From positions 98,070-140,591 of the forward strand of contig NZ_LR734998.1 of assembly GCF_900009265.2 (NCBI RefSeq): a stretch of 42,522 bases of DNA, given 5' to 3'. The DNA is from Planktothrix paucivesiculata PCC 9631. Lineage in GTDB: Bacteria > Cyanobacteriota > Cyanobacteriia > Cyanobacteriales > Microcoleaceae. Position numbers and translations under genes: made by a program. A model generated the notes under the pieces. The model was not told the DNA's origin. It searched no databases and saw only the letters and a program-made list of their open reading frames with translations. Below, in pieces: positions 15,008 through 24,750 of the stretch. Position 1 is the stretch's first letter; the number at the start of each line of letters is the position of its first letter.

Positions 15008-18000
15008 ATGTCTGTTTCAAAACCTTTAGTTCGTATTTTAATTCAGGCGGATAGTACCAATCCAAGGTTATTAGAAGGGTTAGAAGTTTGGTTGAATTTG
15101 GGTTTATTATCCGATGCACAAGTTCGTCAAATTGGTGAACTATATTTGAGTGACCCACTGCCTAAAAAGACGGTTACTGCTGGAAACAATCAACGGGTTT
15201 TGACCGAAAAAACAACTCCAAAGCCTGTTGTTTCCCCATCCCCTCAACCTGCTTTTCAATTTCCTACTTTTGCCACCCATTTAGTTGAATCCTTGAAAGC
15301 TGAGTTGAGTGTGCGTTGGCTATTGTTTTTAGGATTATTTTTAGTTATTGTTTCCTCTGGAGTTTTAGCCGCAAGTCAGTGGGAAAAATTTCCCGCCACT
15401 GGACAATATTTGATTTTATTAGCCTATACCTTTGGGTTTTGGGGCGCGAGTTTATGGGGTTCTCAGCAGTCCCGTTTGCCCGTCACCTCGGAAGCCTTAA
15501 GATTAGTCACTTTATTATTAATTCCTCTGAATTTCTGGGCTATGGATGGGTTAAAGTTATGGTCAAATTCCTTGGGGTTATTGACCATTGCCATTGCTGC
15601 CCTAGCCCTAACTGCTTTAAGTGTACTTTTATATCGAAACCAAGGAGAATTCCAAAGCCGTTCTTTCTTCAATCATTTAGGATTAAGTTATTTAAACTGG
15701 GGATGGCAAATTCCGGGTTTTCCCATAATTGCGGTTTATTTGGGAATTATTATTACAGGATTTTTAACCATTGCTAACCCTCCGCCGACTCCCTCTACTC
15801 CTAGCCCAAAGATTGATTTTAAAATTGTTGTTATTTATCTTTTAACTGTACTTTTGGGTCGGGCAATTTTTGTGGTTAATGTTGATATTACTCAACTGGG
15901 ATTAGCTTTGGGCATTTTTGCCGGATTTCTCTATATTTCTTCCTCATTAATTTTACATCGTTCTAGCTATTTTATTTTATTCTTCGGTTGGTTAGTCACT
16001 GTTTTTACCCAACCTTGGCAGGGGTTTTTAGTCAGTGGAATTGGGGTTGTAATTTTCCGTCACCATTTATTAAAATATTGGCGAGAGCGAGATTTGGCGG
16101 CAATATTTGGTTTCGGGTTATCAATGGTGGCTTTAGTCGGTCGTTTAATTCCCCCAGAATTAAGGAAAAGTGCCATTGGTGTAGGGGTAGAAATAACCAG
16201 TTCTCAGGATTCACCTTGGGCGTTACTGAGTTTAACCTGGTTTCCCTATTTAATTTTTATGGTGGTTGTAACCGATTGGATTTATCGCCGTCCGCAACAA
16301 AAGGTAGCGCATTTTGGAGATTTTCTGAGTTTAATATTTGGTGCGTTTTTAACCTGTTTATCTCTATCAAATCCGGCATTGCGATCGCTAAATCTGTTAG
16401 CCTCAACTATTACTTTAGCAATTGTTATCAGTCGTCGTCAACCCCTAAAACCTATTGTCGTTTTGGGAACTCATCTTTTAGGATTAGTCACCTTTGCTAA
16501 TCTGGTTTACTGGCAATTTCCCAACTTAGCCGCAGACGATTGGGCAATTATTTTATTAGTCTTAATGGTCGGTGAATTTCTATTATTTACGGTCAATAGT
16601 CCCGTGGGAAATATTATCCGTAGAGATGCCTTAGACCTAGGAATATTATTGTCTGGAATTAGTTATATTTTATTTTTTACTAACTTTAATCTTTTTACCC
16701 CCCAGACCATAACCATTGCTTGGTTAATCACACCCCTAGGATTAACCTATGTAGCGACACAAACTACAGAATCTCAACAAAAAAAAGCTGCTATCTTTAG
16801 TATTATCGCCTGTGGTTTAGTTAATATTTTAACCCTAACTCACCCTCAAATCCGGTTAGTGAGTTTAGGTTTAACAACAATATTCATGGTTGTTAATACG
16901 GGAATTATTAAAAACCTATTATCATCGGTTTTTACCGTTGGTTTGGGATTAGGCTTTTTGTTTCTATCTGTCCAAAATTTTATTACCACAGAAGGGTGGT
17001 TAATACTTTTAGGTTTAACTATTACAGGATTATGGGGATTACGTTTTCTGTTATTCCGTTATGATGTAACTCAATCCAATATTGTTAGAATTTATCAACA
17101 ATCCTTTGATGCTTGGGCTAGGACGTTGTTAGGATTTGAACTATCAATAATAACCCTTAATTCATTTGGGGTTTTATTGAATGAAATTCCCAGAAATGTT
17201 AGCCTAATTTCTACCCTAATTATTTTAATTACAGCCGTAAGTTTTCGAGGATTAGATTGGGGAAACCCTCGGAAAATAGCTGGGTCTGGATTCTCTCCTT
17301 GGATACTATATAGTTTGGCTTTGCTTGTAGAATTACTAATTATTGAAATTCTGATTTATGTTAACCAATCTTTTGTGAGTTTCGCGGTTGCTAATATTAT
17401 TTTAGGACTAACAACTCAACTATTTGGGGATTGGTGGCAACGGCATTATCAAATTGAAAAGTTGCCTAATCCTTGGCAAATTATTCCAATTATTTATGGT
17501 ATTTTAGCCATTATTTTCCGAGTTCAAACCTTCGATAACTGGACGGGATTAATCTCTTTAGGATTTGCCTTGATGTTAATTGGGATTGGCAGAAGAAATA
17601 TTACAACTAAACCTCTAGTTTATTTAGGATTAGTCGGGGTTTCTGTTTCTACCTACGAAATATTATTCTATCAAATTAATGCCCAAACTTTAACAGAACA
17701 ATTGATTGCTTTTGCCACATTAGGAACCAGTTTAATGTATGGCTACCGAATTCTTAGTCCTTGGTTAATAGATTATTTACGGATTCCTGAACCTGAAATT
17801 AAAATTATTGCCCATTTGCATTGGTTTATCAGTAGTATATTATTAGGTTTAGTGGCTTTAAGTCCCATTAATCCCCAGCTTTTATTAACGATTGGAACCA
17901 GTGTACTATTAATTCGTTATGCTCTATTCCAAGGTCGCCATAATTCCGATTTAGACACCGCAGAAACTTGGATTTATGTTAGTTTAATCCAAGCAACAGG

Positions 18001-18781
18001 TTTAGTTATTTATCTACAGCACTTAATCGATTTAAGCGACTTTTTGATTCCCTGGTCAGGGTCATTAGTCTCGATTCTCTCCTATTTCTTTTATATTCTT
18101 CCTTGGAATGTTTGGGGATGGCCCGTTAGACCTTGGAAAAGAGCAGCTATTATTCTCCCTGTAATTACCCTTATCGGTTCCCATTCTATTCTGCAACCCG
18201 AACAAGAGTTAACCTGGTATTTTTCATTGATTTTTGGAACTTTATTCTATATTATTTTAGCAAAATTAACTCAAAATATTCGCCTAACCTACCTCAGTTT
18301 AATCTTAATTAGTTTTACCTTTTATGATTGGCTAGGCTCAACAGATGATATATTTATTTTTACCCTCCCCATATCTTGCTCATTGCTCTATTTTTCCCAG
18401 GTTGAACCGAGTTTAAAATTAGAAAAAAATCGAGATTTACGTCATGGATTAAGGGTTTTGGGAACGGCTGTTTTATCTGGAACTTCCATGACGACCTCTG
18501 AAGGAAACGGAATTGTGCCTGGAATTTTAAATTTAATCATAATTTTTGCTGGATTAGGACTAAGAATTAGAGCTTTTCTCTATATTGGAACCGCAGTATT
18601 TTTAATTAATATTGTAAATCAACTTATTATTTTAAATTCGATTTATTCCTTTATTAAGTGGATAATTGTGTTTATTTTAGGAGTGGTTTTAATCTGGATT
18701 GCAGCTAATTTTGAAACCCGTCGAGAACAGTTAATCACCCTTTGGAATAACTGGATGGCAGAATTAACAACCTGGGAATAA
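15008..18781 (+). CDS. Very large polytopic membrane protein, unknown function (DUF2157-like N-terminus)
   Basis: 1257 residues from the ATG at 15008 (an in-frame TTG two codons upstream is possible). The first ~95 residues are soluble: LLEGLEVWLNLGLLSDAQVRQI recalls the start of DUF2157-type proteins, followed by a Thr/Pro linker. From about residue 100 to near the end the protein is an almost unbroken series of hydrophobic helices, likely more than 30, with short charged loops. There are no ATP-binding or catalytic motifs that I can see. A 167-bp spacer precedes the BcsA-like gene on the same strand, suggesting but not proving a shared role in the envelope. Confidence 0.75.
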   Translation: MSVSKPLVRILIQADSTNPRLLEGLEVWLNLGLLSDAQVRQIGELYLSDPLPKKTVTAGNNQRVLTEKTTPKPVVSPSPQPAFQFPTFATHLVESLKAELSVRWLLFLGLFLVIVSSGVLAASQWEKFPATGQYLILLAYTFGFWGASLWGSQQSRLPVTSEALRLVTLLLIPLNFWAMDGLKLWSNSLGLLTIAIAALALTALSVLLYRNQGEFQSRSFFNHLGLSYLNWGWQIPGFPIIAVYLGIIITGFLTIANPPPTPSTPSPKIDFKIVVIYLLTVLLGRAIFVVNVDITQLGLALGIFAGFLYISSSLILHRSSYFILFFGWLVTVFTQPWQGFLVSGIGVVIFRHHLLKYWRERDLAAIFGFGLSMVALVGRLIPPELRKSAIGVGVEITSSQDSPWALLSLTWFPYLIFMVVVTDWIYRRPQQKVAHFGDFLSLIFGAFLTCLSLSNPALRSLNLLASTITLAIVISRRQPLKPIVVLGTHLLGLVTFANLVYWQFPNLAADDWAIILLVLMVGEFLLFTVNSPVGNIIRRDALDLGILLSGISYILFFTNFNLFTPQTITIAWLITPLGLTYVATQTTESQQKKAAIFSIIACGLVNILTLTHPQIRLVSLGLTTIFMVVNTGIIKNLLSSVFTVGLGLGFLFLSVQNFITTEGWLILLGLTITGLWGLRFLLFRYDVTQSNIVRIYQQSFDAWARTLLGFELSIITLNSFGVLLNEIPRNVSLISTLIILITAVSFRGLDWGNPRKIAGSGFSPWILYSLALLVELLIIEILIYVNQSFVSFAVANIILGLTTQLFGDWWQRHYQIEKLPNPWQIIPIIYGILAIIFRVQTFDNWTGLISLGFALMLIGIGRRNITTKPLVYLGLVGVSVSTYEILFYQINAQTLTEQLIAFATLGTSLMYGYRILSPWLIDYLRIPEPEIKIIAHLHWFISSILLGLVALSPINPQLLLTIGTSVLLIRYALFQGRHNSDLDTAETWIYVSLIQATGLVIYLQHLIDLSDFLIPWSGSLVSILSYFFYILPWNVWGWPVRPWKRAAIILPVITLIGSHSILQPEQELTWYFSLIFGTLFYIILAKLTQNIRLTYLSLILISFTFYDWLGSTDDIFIFTLPISCSLLYFSQVEPSLKLEKNRDLRHGLRVLGTAVLSGTSMTTSEGNGIVPGILNLIIIFAGLGLRIRAFLYIGTAVFLINIVNQLIILNSIYSFIKWIIVFILGVVLIWIAANFETRREQLITLWNNWMAELTTWE

Positions 18782-18948
18782 GTTAGACCTTATTTCCTAC
18801 TAGAAACCAAAAATCAGTCCCAGGAGAGATAGCAGAACCCGGTCATTTCCCCAACAATGTTAAATAATGTAAAGAAGTCCTTCTGCTAGTTAGGGATGAC
18901 CCCTGACTCAATCGGGAGCAGGTGGGTTTTAACGGGAGTTTCCACATT

Positions 18949-21195
18949 ATGACGTCAAATTTAAGTCGTCAACGCCTGAAACGCTGGGTTTTATTGGGAT
19001 ATCCTCTCCCACAAACCGCCACTTTAGTATTTTTGGGACTCATCACATTGATGAGTATTATTATTATTGCTGCGTTGACGGGCGAACCCAATATCACAGA
19101 ATTTTTTAATACTCTATCTCAATGGCAAGATAATCCTCCTTGGTGGTCGGAAGTTCCTGAAATTTCTACTCAATATTTATTCCTCCCTACCCTCGTGTTT
19201 GCGATGATAGCAGGAATAATTATTAAACTCTCTCCCCAACCTAAAACGGGGACAAGAACTCTAATTGTTGGGATTAATTTAGCGATTATTATTAGATATG
19301 TATTATGGCGTAGTGTTTCTACTTTAAATTTAACTCATCCCGTCGCTGCAATATTAAGTTTAAGTTTATTTTTAGTAGAATTGATGATTTTTTCAGCTAC
19401 CAGTTTACAACTCTATTTGTCCCTGAAAATCAAAGATAGGGTGAGGGAATCCCATCAAATGTCCCAGGGAATTTTAGAGAAAACCTTTACTCCTAGCGTG
19501 GATATTCTGATTCCCAGTTATGATGAACCAGAATTTATTATCAAACGCACAATTATCGGTTGTCAGGCGTTAGATTATCCCCATAAAACTATTTATCTGC
19601 TGGATGATACCCGCCGCCCTGAAATTAAAAAATTAGCCCAAACTTTAGGATGTGAGTATATTACGCGGGTTGATAATCTTCATGCAAAAGGTGGAAATTT
19701 GAATCATGGGTTAACTAAAACTAAAGGAGAATTAATTGTGGTTTTTGATGCGGATTTTATTCCAACTAAAAACTTTTTAACTCGCACTTTAGGTTTTTTC
19801 CAAGACCCTGAAATTGCTGTAGTTCAAACACCCCAAAGTTATTATAATTTTGACCCCATTGCTCGAAATTTAGGCTTAGAAAACTATTTGCTTCCCGATG
19901 AAGAACAATTTTATCGTCAATTAGAATTAATTAAAGATTCTGTTGGCAGTTTGGTTTGTGCCGGAACTTCTTTTGTGATGCGTCGCAGTGCATTAGAACA
20001 AATTGGAGGGTTTGTTACTGAATCTATTTGTGAAGATTATTTTACCGGAATTCGTTTATCTGCCTATGGGTATCGTCTAGTTTATTTGAATGAAAAACTC
20101 AGTGCGGGTTTAGCCGCAGAAAATATTAATGCTCATTTAACCCAACGAGAAAGATGGGGACAGGGAACATTACAAGCCTTTTTTATTGAGTCTAACCCCT
20201 TAACAATTCCCGGGTTAGATTTATTACAACGGTTATCTCATTTGGAAGGATTAGTTAATTGGTTTATGTTTGGGTTGAGAATTTATCTATTGACAATGCC
20301 ATTAATTTATGCTTTCTTTAATATCCTTCCGATTCAAGCTTCTTTGCAGGAATGGTTATATTTTTTTGCTCCCATATACTTATTTCAATTAATCGTTTTT
20401 TCCTGGTTAAATTATCGAAGTCGTTCATTTATTTTTAATGAAATCTGCTCACTTCAACATTGCTTTCATTTATGTTTGATGGTATTTATGACTTTGTTAA
20501 GTCCTTTTAAAAAAGGTTTTAATGTTACCCAAAAAGGCATTCAACAAAATCAATTTGTTTTGCATAAACCCTTAGCTTTTCCCCTAATTGTGTTATGGAT
20601 ATTAACGGCTTCAGCCGTGGTTAAACTCCTAATAGGTGGGACACCAGAATTAGAAAATATTAACCCAGAAAGTGGCATTAATTTAGGCATAATTTGGGGT
20701 GTTTACAATTTAGTTATTATCACTCTATCAATTTTAATAACTATTGACGCGCCCAAAGCCGATAATTATGATTGGTTTGAATTGCGTCGAGTCGTAAAAC
20801 TTGAGATTCAAAATCAAACCGTCTGGGGAATTACCACCAAACTATCAGAAGCTGGGGCAGAAATTAATATTATGACTGAATATCCTCTGCTTTTTAAACC
20901 CCATGAAAAACTTCAATTAAATTGTATTGAGGAAAATTTAAGCCTTCAAGGATTTATCAAAACCTCTGAATTTCAAGGAGAAAAATTAACAATTCAGGTA
21001 GAATTTGAAGCGGTGAGTTTATCTCAATACCGTCAATTAGTGGAATTGTTGTTTTGTCGCCCAGGTCAATGGAAAAATCACAAATCTCCCGGGGAATTGC
21101 GATCACTTTTTTTGGTTTTAAAAACCTTATTTAAACCTCGATTTTTATTTGATAAAAAACCTAAAATCCAAGGAATGAAAGTCGGACAATTTTAG
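18949..21195 (+). CDS. BcsA-like family 2 glycosyltransferase with degenerate PilZ domain
   Basis: A 748-residue processive membrane glycosyltransferase, likely making a beta-linked exopolysaccharide from a UDP-sugar. After ~4 N-terminal helices come the catalytic motifs: LDDTRRP (218-224), FDADF (266-270), CEDYF with the base ED at 362-363 and QRERW (399-403), then more helices. The C-terminal ~100 residues look like PilZ, but the c-di-GMP motifs are weak: RRVVK instead of RxxxR, and KLSEAG instead of D/NxSxxG. There is no BcsB, BcsC or BcsZ nearby, so cellulose specifically is unproven. The start at 18949 has GGGAG 10 bases upstream; a GTG at 18922 is the alternative. Confidence 0.88.
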   Translation: MTSNLSRQRLKRWVLLGYPLPQTATLVFLGLITLMSIIIIAALTGEPNITEFFNTLSQWQDNPPWWSEVPEISTQYLFLPTLVFAMIAGIIIKLSPQPKTGTRTLIVGINLAIIIRYVLWRSVSTLNLTHPVAAILSLSLFLVELMIFSATSLQLYLSLKIKDRVRESHQMSQGILEKTFTPSVDILIPSYDEPEFIIKRTIIGCQALDYPHKTIYLLDDTRRPEIKKLAQTLGCEYITRVDNLHAKGGNLNHGLTKTKGELIVVFDADFIPTKNFLTRTLGFFQDPEIAVVQTPQSYYNFDPIARNLGLENYLLPDEEQFYRQLELIKDSVGSLVCAGTSFVMRRSALEQIGGFVTESICEDYFTGIRLSAYGYRLVYLNEKLSAGLAAENINAHLTQRERWGQGTLQAFFIESNPLTIPGLDLLQRLSHLEGLVNWFMFGLRIYLLTMPLIYAFFNILPIQASLQEWLYFFAPIYLFQLIVFSWLNYRSRSFIFNEICSLQHCFHLCLMVFMTLLSPFKKGFNVTQKGIQQNQFVLHKPLAFPLIVLWILTASAVVKLLIGGTPELENINPESGINLGIIWGVYNLVIITLSILITIDAPKADNYDWFELRRVVKLEIQNQTVWGITTKLSEAGAEINIMTEYPLLFKPHEKLQLNCIEENLSLQGFIKTSEFQGEKLTIQVEFEAVSLSQYRQLVELLFCRPGQWKNHKSPGELRSLFLVLKTLFKPRFLFDKKPKIQGMKVGQF

Positions 21196-21221
21196 ATTTG
21201 GTACTCGGGGTATGATTAAGG

Positions 21222-22529
21222 TTAATTATCTTGATTATTCTCCTCTAAGCGTTTTTGCCATTCCGTATCGGTTTTATCCGAATTGTTGATTTCTTGTTCT
21301 AATAAATCCGTTTCAGTTGTATAAGCTAAATTATCGGAATTAATCACAGTTTTTTTGGCAAATTGACGAGCATAATTGAGTTTGTTACTTAAAATTGAAC
21401 CTCCCTCAGCTAAAATATTAGCTCTTTCTTTTCGGATAGTATTGCGCCCATTAATATTTTTATTTTTCCATTGAACCCAATAATATCGAATCAAGGGAAT
21501 TGTTAAAAATCCTACGCCATAAATTAATAACACTGGATAGATAACATTCATAAACCCTAAAAATCCAGTTAAATATCCAGCAATTTCCGGGGTTTTTAAT
21601 AAACTTCCTAACATTAAAGCTCCAATCACATTCGCCCCCCCTAAACCAATTGCCCCCATAATTTGGCCGGAACTTGCCAAACTGAATCGCCAATTTTTTT
21701 CTTTTAAATAAGTAGGGACGGATTGAGATGGGGATGATGTAGCCGTGGTTTGTAATTCGGGAAAATGATAGATTAACTGTCCCTCTGGACTGACCTCTGG
21801 TCTGCCATCAAATCGAGTTAAAATCGGTAACATATAACCTTCATAGTCCTGGGCGACTGAACTCCCAATTTCATCTAAATAAGGCGTAATTTGTTCGGCG
21901 ATAATCGCGCCTTCTTGGTTTTGAATCAGCTTTCCTATGGTTTGCCATCGGCGTTCTTCTAAATTATAATTGGGGTTGCCATCTCCAAAAATAAACGAAA
22001 AAACAGATTCTAAAAAATTCATCTGTTTCTTTTTACTACTCTTGGCTTTCTGCTGTTGATAATTACTGTGATTATCAGGATAAAACCACCGAAAATCAGG
22101 CATTAACCAACCTATCCAAAACCAACTCCCACCCCGATTTCCTCCTGAACTATTATTATTTTGACTGCTATTAATCACGACTAAAATAGTAATAATAGCC
22201 ACGGCAATCATTAGAATCGAGGCAATCAAAATAATTCCAAAGGAAATTCTAATCAGATAAAATAAAACTTTCCAAATTTTATTCCATCCGTCTTTTAACT
22301 TTAATTGCCAATATTTATTCCGCAAAATTGCCCGAAAATTCCCGGGAAAGGCAAAAGCAATCTCTCCCGACTCAGCCACTTGCAAATGACCTCCGGCTTC
22401 CGAGGCTAGGACTAAAAGCTCCCGTTGGGCAATATTAATATCAATTCCCGCTTGAGTCGCCACATCCCCACTGGTCACCCGATGTCCCAGTTTTTCAACC
22501 GCATTGATAATACTAGGATTTAGAACCAT
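21222..22529 (-). CDS. Conserved membrane protein with N-terminal winged-helix-like region
   Basis: 435 residues from the inner ATG at 22529, preferred because GGAG lies 7 bases upstream; an ATG at 22553 is also in frame. Residues ~5-60 (AVEKLGHRVTSGDVATQAGIDINIAQRELLVLASE) read like a winged helix. Two long adjacent hydrophobic helices follow (~90-125), then a soluble part with Asn/Gly-rich linker and a conserved-looking block DYEGYMLPILTRFDGRPEVSPEGQLIYHFPEL, a pair of further helices (~290-355), and a charged C-terminus. I cannot assign a function. It is convergent with the glycosyltransferase gene (26 bp apart) and divergent from the ABC ATPase gene. Confidence 0.75.
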   Translation of the reverse strand: MVLNPSIINAVEKLGHRVTSGDVATQAGIDINIAQRELLVLASEAGGHLQVAESGEIAFAFPGNFRAILRNKYWQLKLKDGWNKIWKVLFYLIRISFGIILIASILMIAVAIITILVVINSSQNNNSSGGNRGGSWFWIGWLMPDFRWFYPDNHSNYQQQKAKSSKKKQMNFLESVFSFIFGDGNPNYNLEERRWQTIGKLIQNQEGAIIAEQITPYLDEIGSSVAQDYEGYMLPILTRFDGRPEVSPEGQLIYHFPELQTTATSSPSQSVPTYLKEKNWRFSLASSGQIMGAIGLGGANVIGALMLGSLLKTPEIAGYLTGFLGFMNVIYPVLLIYGVGFLTIPLIRYYWVQWKNKNINGRNTIRKERANILAEGGSILSNKLNYARQFAKKTVINSDNLAYTTETDLLEQEINNSDKTDTEWQKRLEENNQDN

Positions 22530-22625
22530 AGGTTTCTCCGATTGGGTCTTCAAAAAATAAGTAGTAAACCCGATTATAATAAATTGTATAGCAAGTAATG
22601 CGTCACATCCTATCCTATTAAAGCG

Positions 22626-23384
22626 ATGAAAACATCAATTTATACCCCAACAGAAAATCAAGATTATCAGCCCAATCCTGTGATTATTCATTTGGAAAAT
22701 GTGGCTAAAGTTTATGGGATGGGTGATATTCAAGTTCAGGCTTTAAAAGGAGTAACCTTAACCGTAGAACAAGGAGAATACTGTTCGATTATGGGGGCGT
22801 CAGGTTCGGGAAAATCAACGGCGATGAATATTATCGGATGTTTGGATCGTCCGTCCGCAGGGGCTTATTATTTGGATGGGGTGAATGTGGCGCAAATGTC
22901 GGAAAATAATTTAGCCCGAATTCGTAATATTAAATTAGGGTTTGTGTTTCAACAATTCCATCTTTTACCCCAATTAAGTGCTTTAGAAAATGTAGTTTTA
23001 CCCATGATGTATGCCGGGATTCCTTCGGCTGAACGTAAAGAAAGGGCAAAACAAGCATTAATTCGAGTCGGGTTAGAAAATCGATTAAATAATAAACCGA
23101 ATCAACTTTCTGGAGGTCAACAACAACGGGTGGCGATCGCTCGTGCTATTGTTAATCGTCCCGTATTATTATTAGCAGATGAACCTACCGGAGCATTAGA
23201 TTCTCAAACGACTCAAGAAGTGATGGATATTTTTACGGAATTAAATGCGGGGGGAATGACCGTCGTAATGGTGACTCATGAAGCCGATGTTGCCCGCCAA
23301 ACTCGTCGGATTGTTTGGTTTAAAGATGGTGAAGTTATTCATTCCCATCTCACCCCAAATGATTTACACAGTGCTATTTTTTAA
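22626..23384 (+). CDS. ABC transporter ATP-binding protein, MacB/LolD/DevA family
   Basis: A 252-residue ATPase subunit of the type that pairs with MacB/DevC-like permeases. Walker A GASGSGKST is at 57-65, the Q-loop in FVFQQ near 110, signature LSGGQQQ at 161-167, Walker B LLLADEP at 181-187 and the switch His218 in THEAD. The ~20-residue N-terminal extension before IIHLENVAKVY and the overall match suit the DevA branch, which in Anabaena energises glycolipid export. No permease or membrane-fusion gene is adjacent, so the partner must be encoded elsewhere. It is followed by a strong inverted repeat that may end transcription. Confidence 0.92.
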   Translation: MKTSIYTPTENQDYQPNPVIIHLENVAKVYGMGDIQVQALKGVTLTVEQGEYCSIMGASGSGKSTAMNIIGCLDRPSAGAYYLDGVNVAQMSENNLARIRNIKLGFVFQQFHLLPQLSALENVVLPMMYAGIPSAERKERAKQALIRVGLENRLNNKPNQLSGGQQQRVAIARAIVNRPVLLLADEPTGALDSQTTQEVMDIFTELNAGGMTVVMVTHEADVARQTRRIVWFKDGEVIHSHLTPNDLHSAIF

Positions 23385-23401
23385 GATGAAATTCTATTTT
23401 T

Positions 23402-23556
23402 GTTGTTGGGCGTTGTTGGGCGTTGTTGGGCTTTAGCCCATCTTCTCAAGGTCTAAAACCTCACAACAGGGGACTTTTTTTAGCTGAGACTCTATTAAGA
23501 ATGGGCTAAAGCCCAACAACTAAGAGGCGGCTAAAGCCCAACAACAGCCCAACAAC
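23402..23556. repeat. Composite inverted repeat (GTTGTTGGGC family)
   Basis: Three tandem GTTGTTGGGC units on the left (23402-23431) face three GCCCAACAAC units on the right (23511-23556). The core arms 23422-23441 and 23501-23520 are perfect 20-bp inverted repeats (GTTGTTGGGCTTTAGCCCAT). It lies between the convergent ABC ATPase and GDSL genes and could block read-through in both directions. A related GGCTAAAGCCCAACAAC occurs at 34082-34097. Confidence 0.85.
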
Positions 23557-23577
23557 GGGAAGTTTTTTCAGCTTCGT

Positions 23578-24585
23578 TTATGCTAGTTTCTTATTTTTCT
23601 TTAACAAAAGTAATCCTAAACCTATTCCTGTTAAAGCAAATATTGTACTAGGTTCGGGAGTAGACTTAAATTCCTTTTCAATAGTTGCATAAGCAGCATC
23701 TGCTATTAATTTATGACCCTTGGTTGTTGGGTGGAAATCATCCCAGAATAAATATTCATCGGGGTTAGTACAAGCGACTAATAAACAGCCATCGCTTACA
23801 TTGGCTAATCCATAGTCACCCGGGTTTTTAAGGGCATCCTCAAACAAATTATTGGCATCAAAAAGGGCAATTTTAGAATTGAATAAGGATTGATTTAAGT
23901 CTGTAATTTTTTGGTTTAGTAAAGTGTTATGAGCTTGAACTGTTTCTTGTAAATTGCCTGGATTACTACTTCCTAAAGGAGTTTTGCTTAAATCGGGTAA
24001 ATTGCCAATTAAGAAATTTCTAGCACCGATCTTATGTAATTCTTCGATAGCCCAGGATAAATTATTAACAACTCCCGCAGTATCTTTACTACCTGCATAG
24101 GTATAATCATTGGCGCCCGCCCAAAGCACATACAAAGAATTCGGGTCAGCCGTTTGACCTGCTTTTAATAAAGGTTGAGTCAAGGCATTTACTTGAGTCT
24201 TGACACCCGGTAGTCCAGCAAGTCCCGGGTCAAAGAGATAAGCAATATTTTCTGTCCCCGAAGTTGCACCCGCAAAGGCATAATTAACACCTTTAGCCGA
24301 GGGTATGCCATTCGTGTCCATGTAGGGAATAGGATTGAGTCCTAAATCATCGGCTAAATAGTCTGTCCAAACGGGGCCATTAGAAAAGCGTCCTTGGTCA
24401 TAGGGGGCTGGAGGAAATAAACCACCAGAAGCTTTAAAGACATTCCCAGGATCACTCAGACTATCTCCGAAAATGTTAATACTGCTAAATTTTGCGGCTT
24501 GTGCTGCATTTATTCCTGTAATTGTAAATGCAATTGTTCCAATGGAAGCCGCTAGGAAACGACCCGTAGTATAAATATTGAGCAT
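23578..24585 (-). CDS. Secreted GDSL/SGNH esterase with PEP-CTERM sorting tail
   Basis: A 335-residue SGNH hydrolase acting outside the cytoplasm on an ester, either lipid or polysaccharide-linked acyl. The signal peptide ends near AAQA (residue 30). Block I FGDSLSDPGN carries Ser42, GAND at 157-160 is block III and DDFH at 282-285 supplies Asp and His. The C-terminus has the PEP-CTERM pattern: PEPS at 310-313, a hydrophobic helix and KKNKK. That tail implies processing by an exosortase and display or release at the envelope; exosortase itself is not in this window. AAGGTG lies upstream of the ATG. Confidence 0.92.
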   Translation of the reverse strand: MLNIYTTGRFLAASIGTIAFTITGINAAQAAKFSSINIFGDSLSDPGNVFKASGGLFPPAPYDQGRFSNGPVWTDYLADDLGLNPIPYMDTNGIPSAKGVNYAFAGATSGTENIAYLFDPGLAGLPGVKTQVNALTQPLLKAGQTADPNSLYVLWAGANDYTYAGSKDTAGVVNNLSWAIEELHKIGARNFLIGNLPDLSKTPLGSSNPGNLQETVQAHNTLLNQKITDLNQSLFNSKIALFDANNLFEDALKNPGDYGLANVSDGCLLVACTNPDEYLFWDDFHPTTKGHKLIADAAYATIEKEFKSTPEPSTIFALTGIGLGLLLLKKNKKLA

Positions 24586-24750
24586 AGGAAGTTACACCTT
24601 GATGGCTGAAATTGACTCCATGGCCTAATTTAGCATTTTATTCTGTGGGTCGTCCGTAGAATTACGGGGATATTGTAAAGTTTGGGGAGAGTTTTTGTAA
24701 AACTTCCGTAAATATACAGGGAGTTAATAGTTAACTTTAGGGTGATGCTT

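Noticed and set aside
15316-15777. Long alternative + frame inside the 1257-residue membrane protein gene (also 15988-16500)
   Set aside because: Both are out-of-frame readings of hydrophobic-helix codons. The main frame is open for 3.8 kb with consistent membrane-protein composition.
18949-21195. Cellulose synthase BcsA as a firm gene name
   Set aside because: The catalytic core fits, but there is no bcsB, bcsC or bcsZ and the product polymer cannot be inferred from sequence alone.
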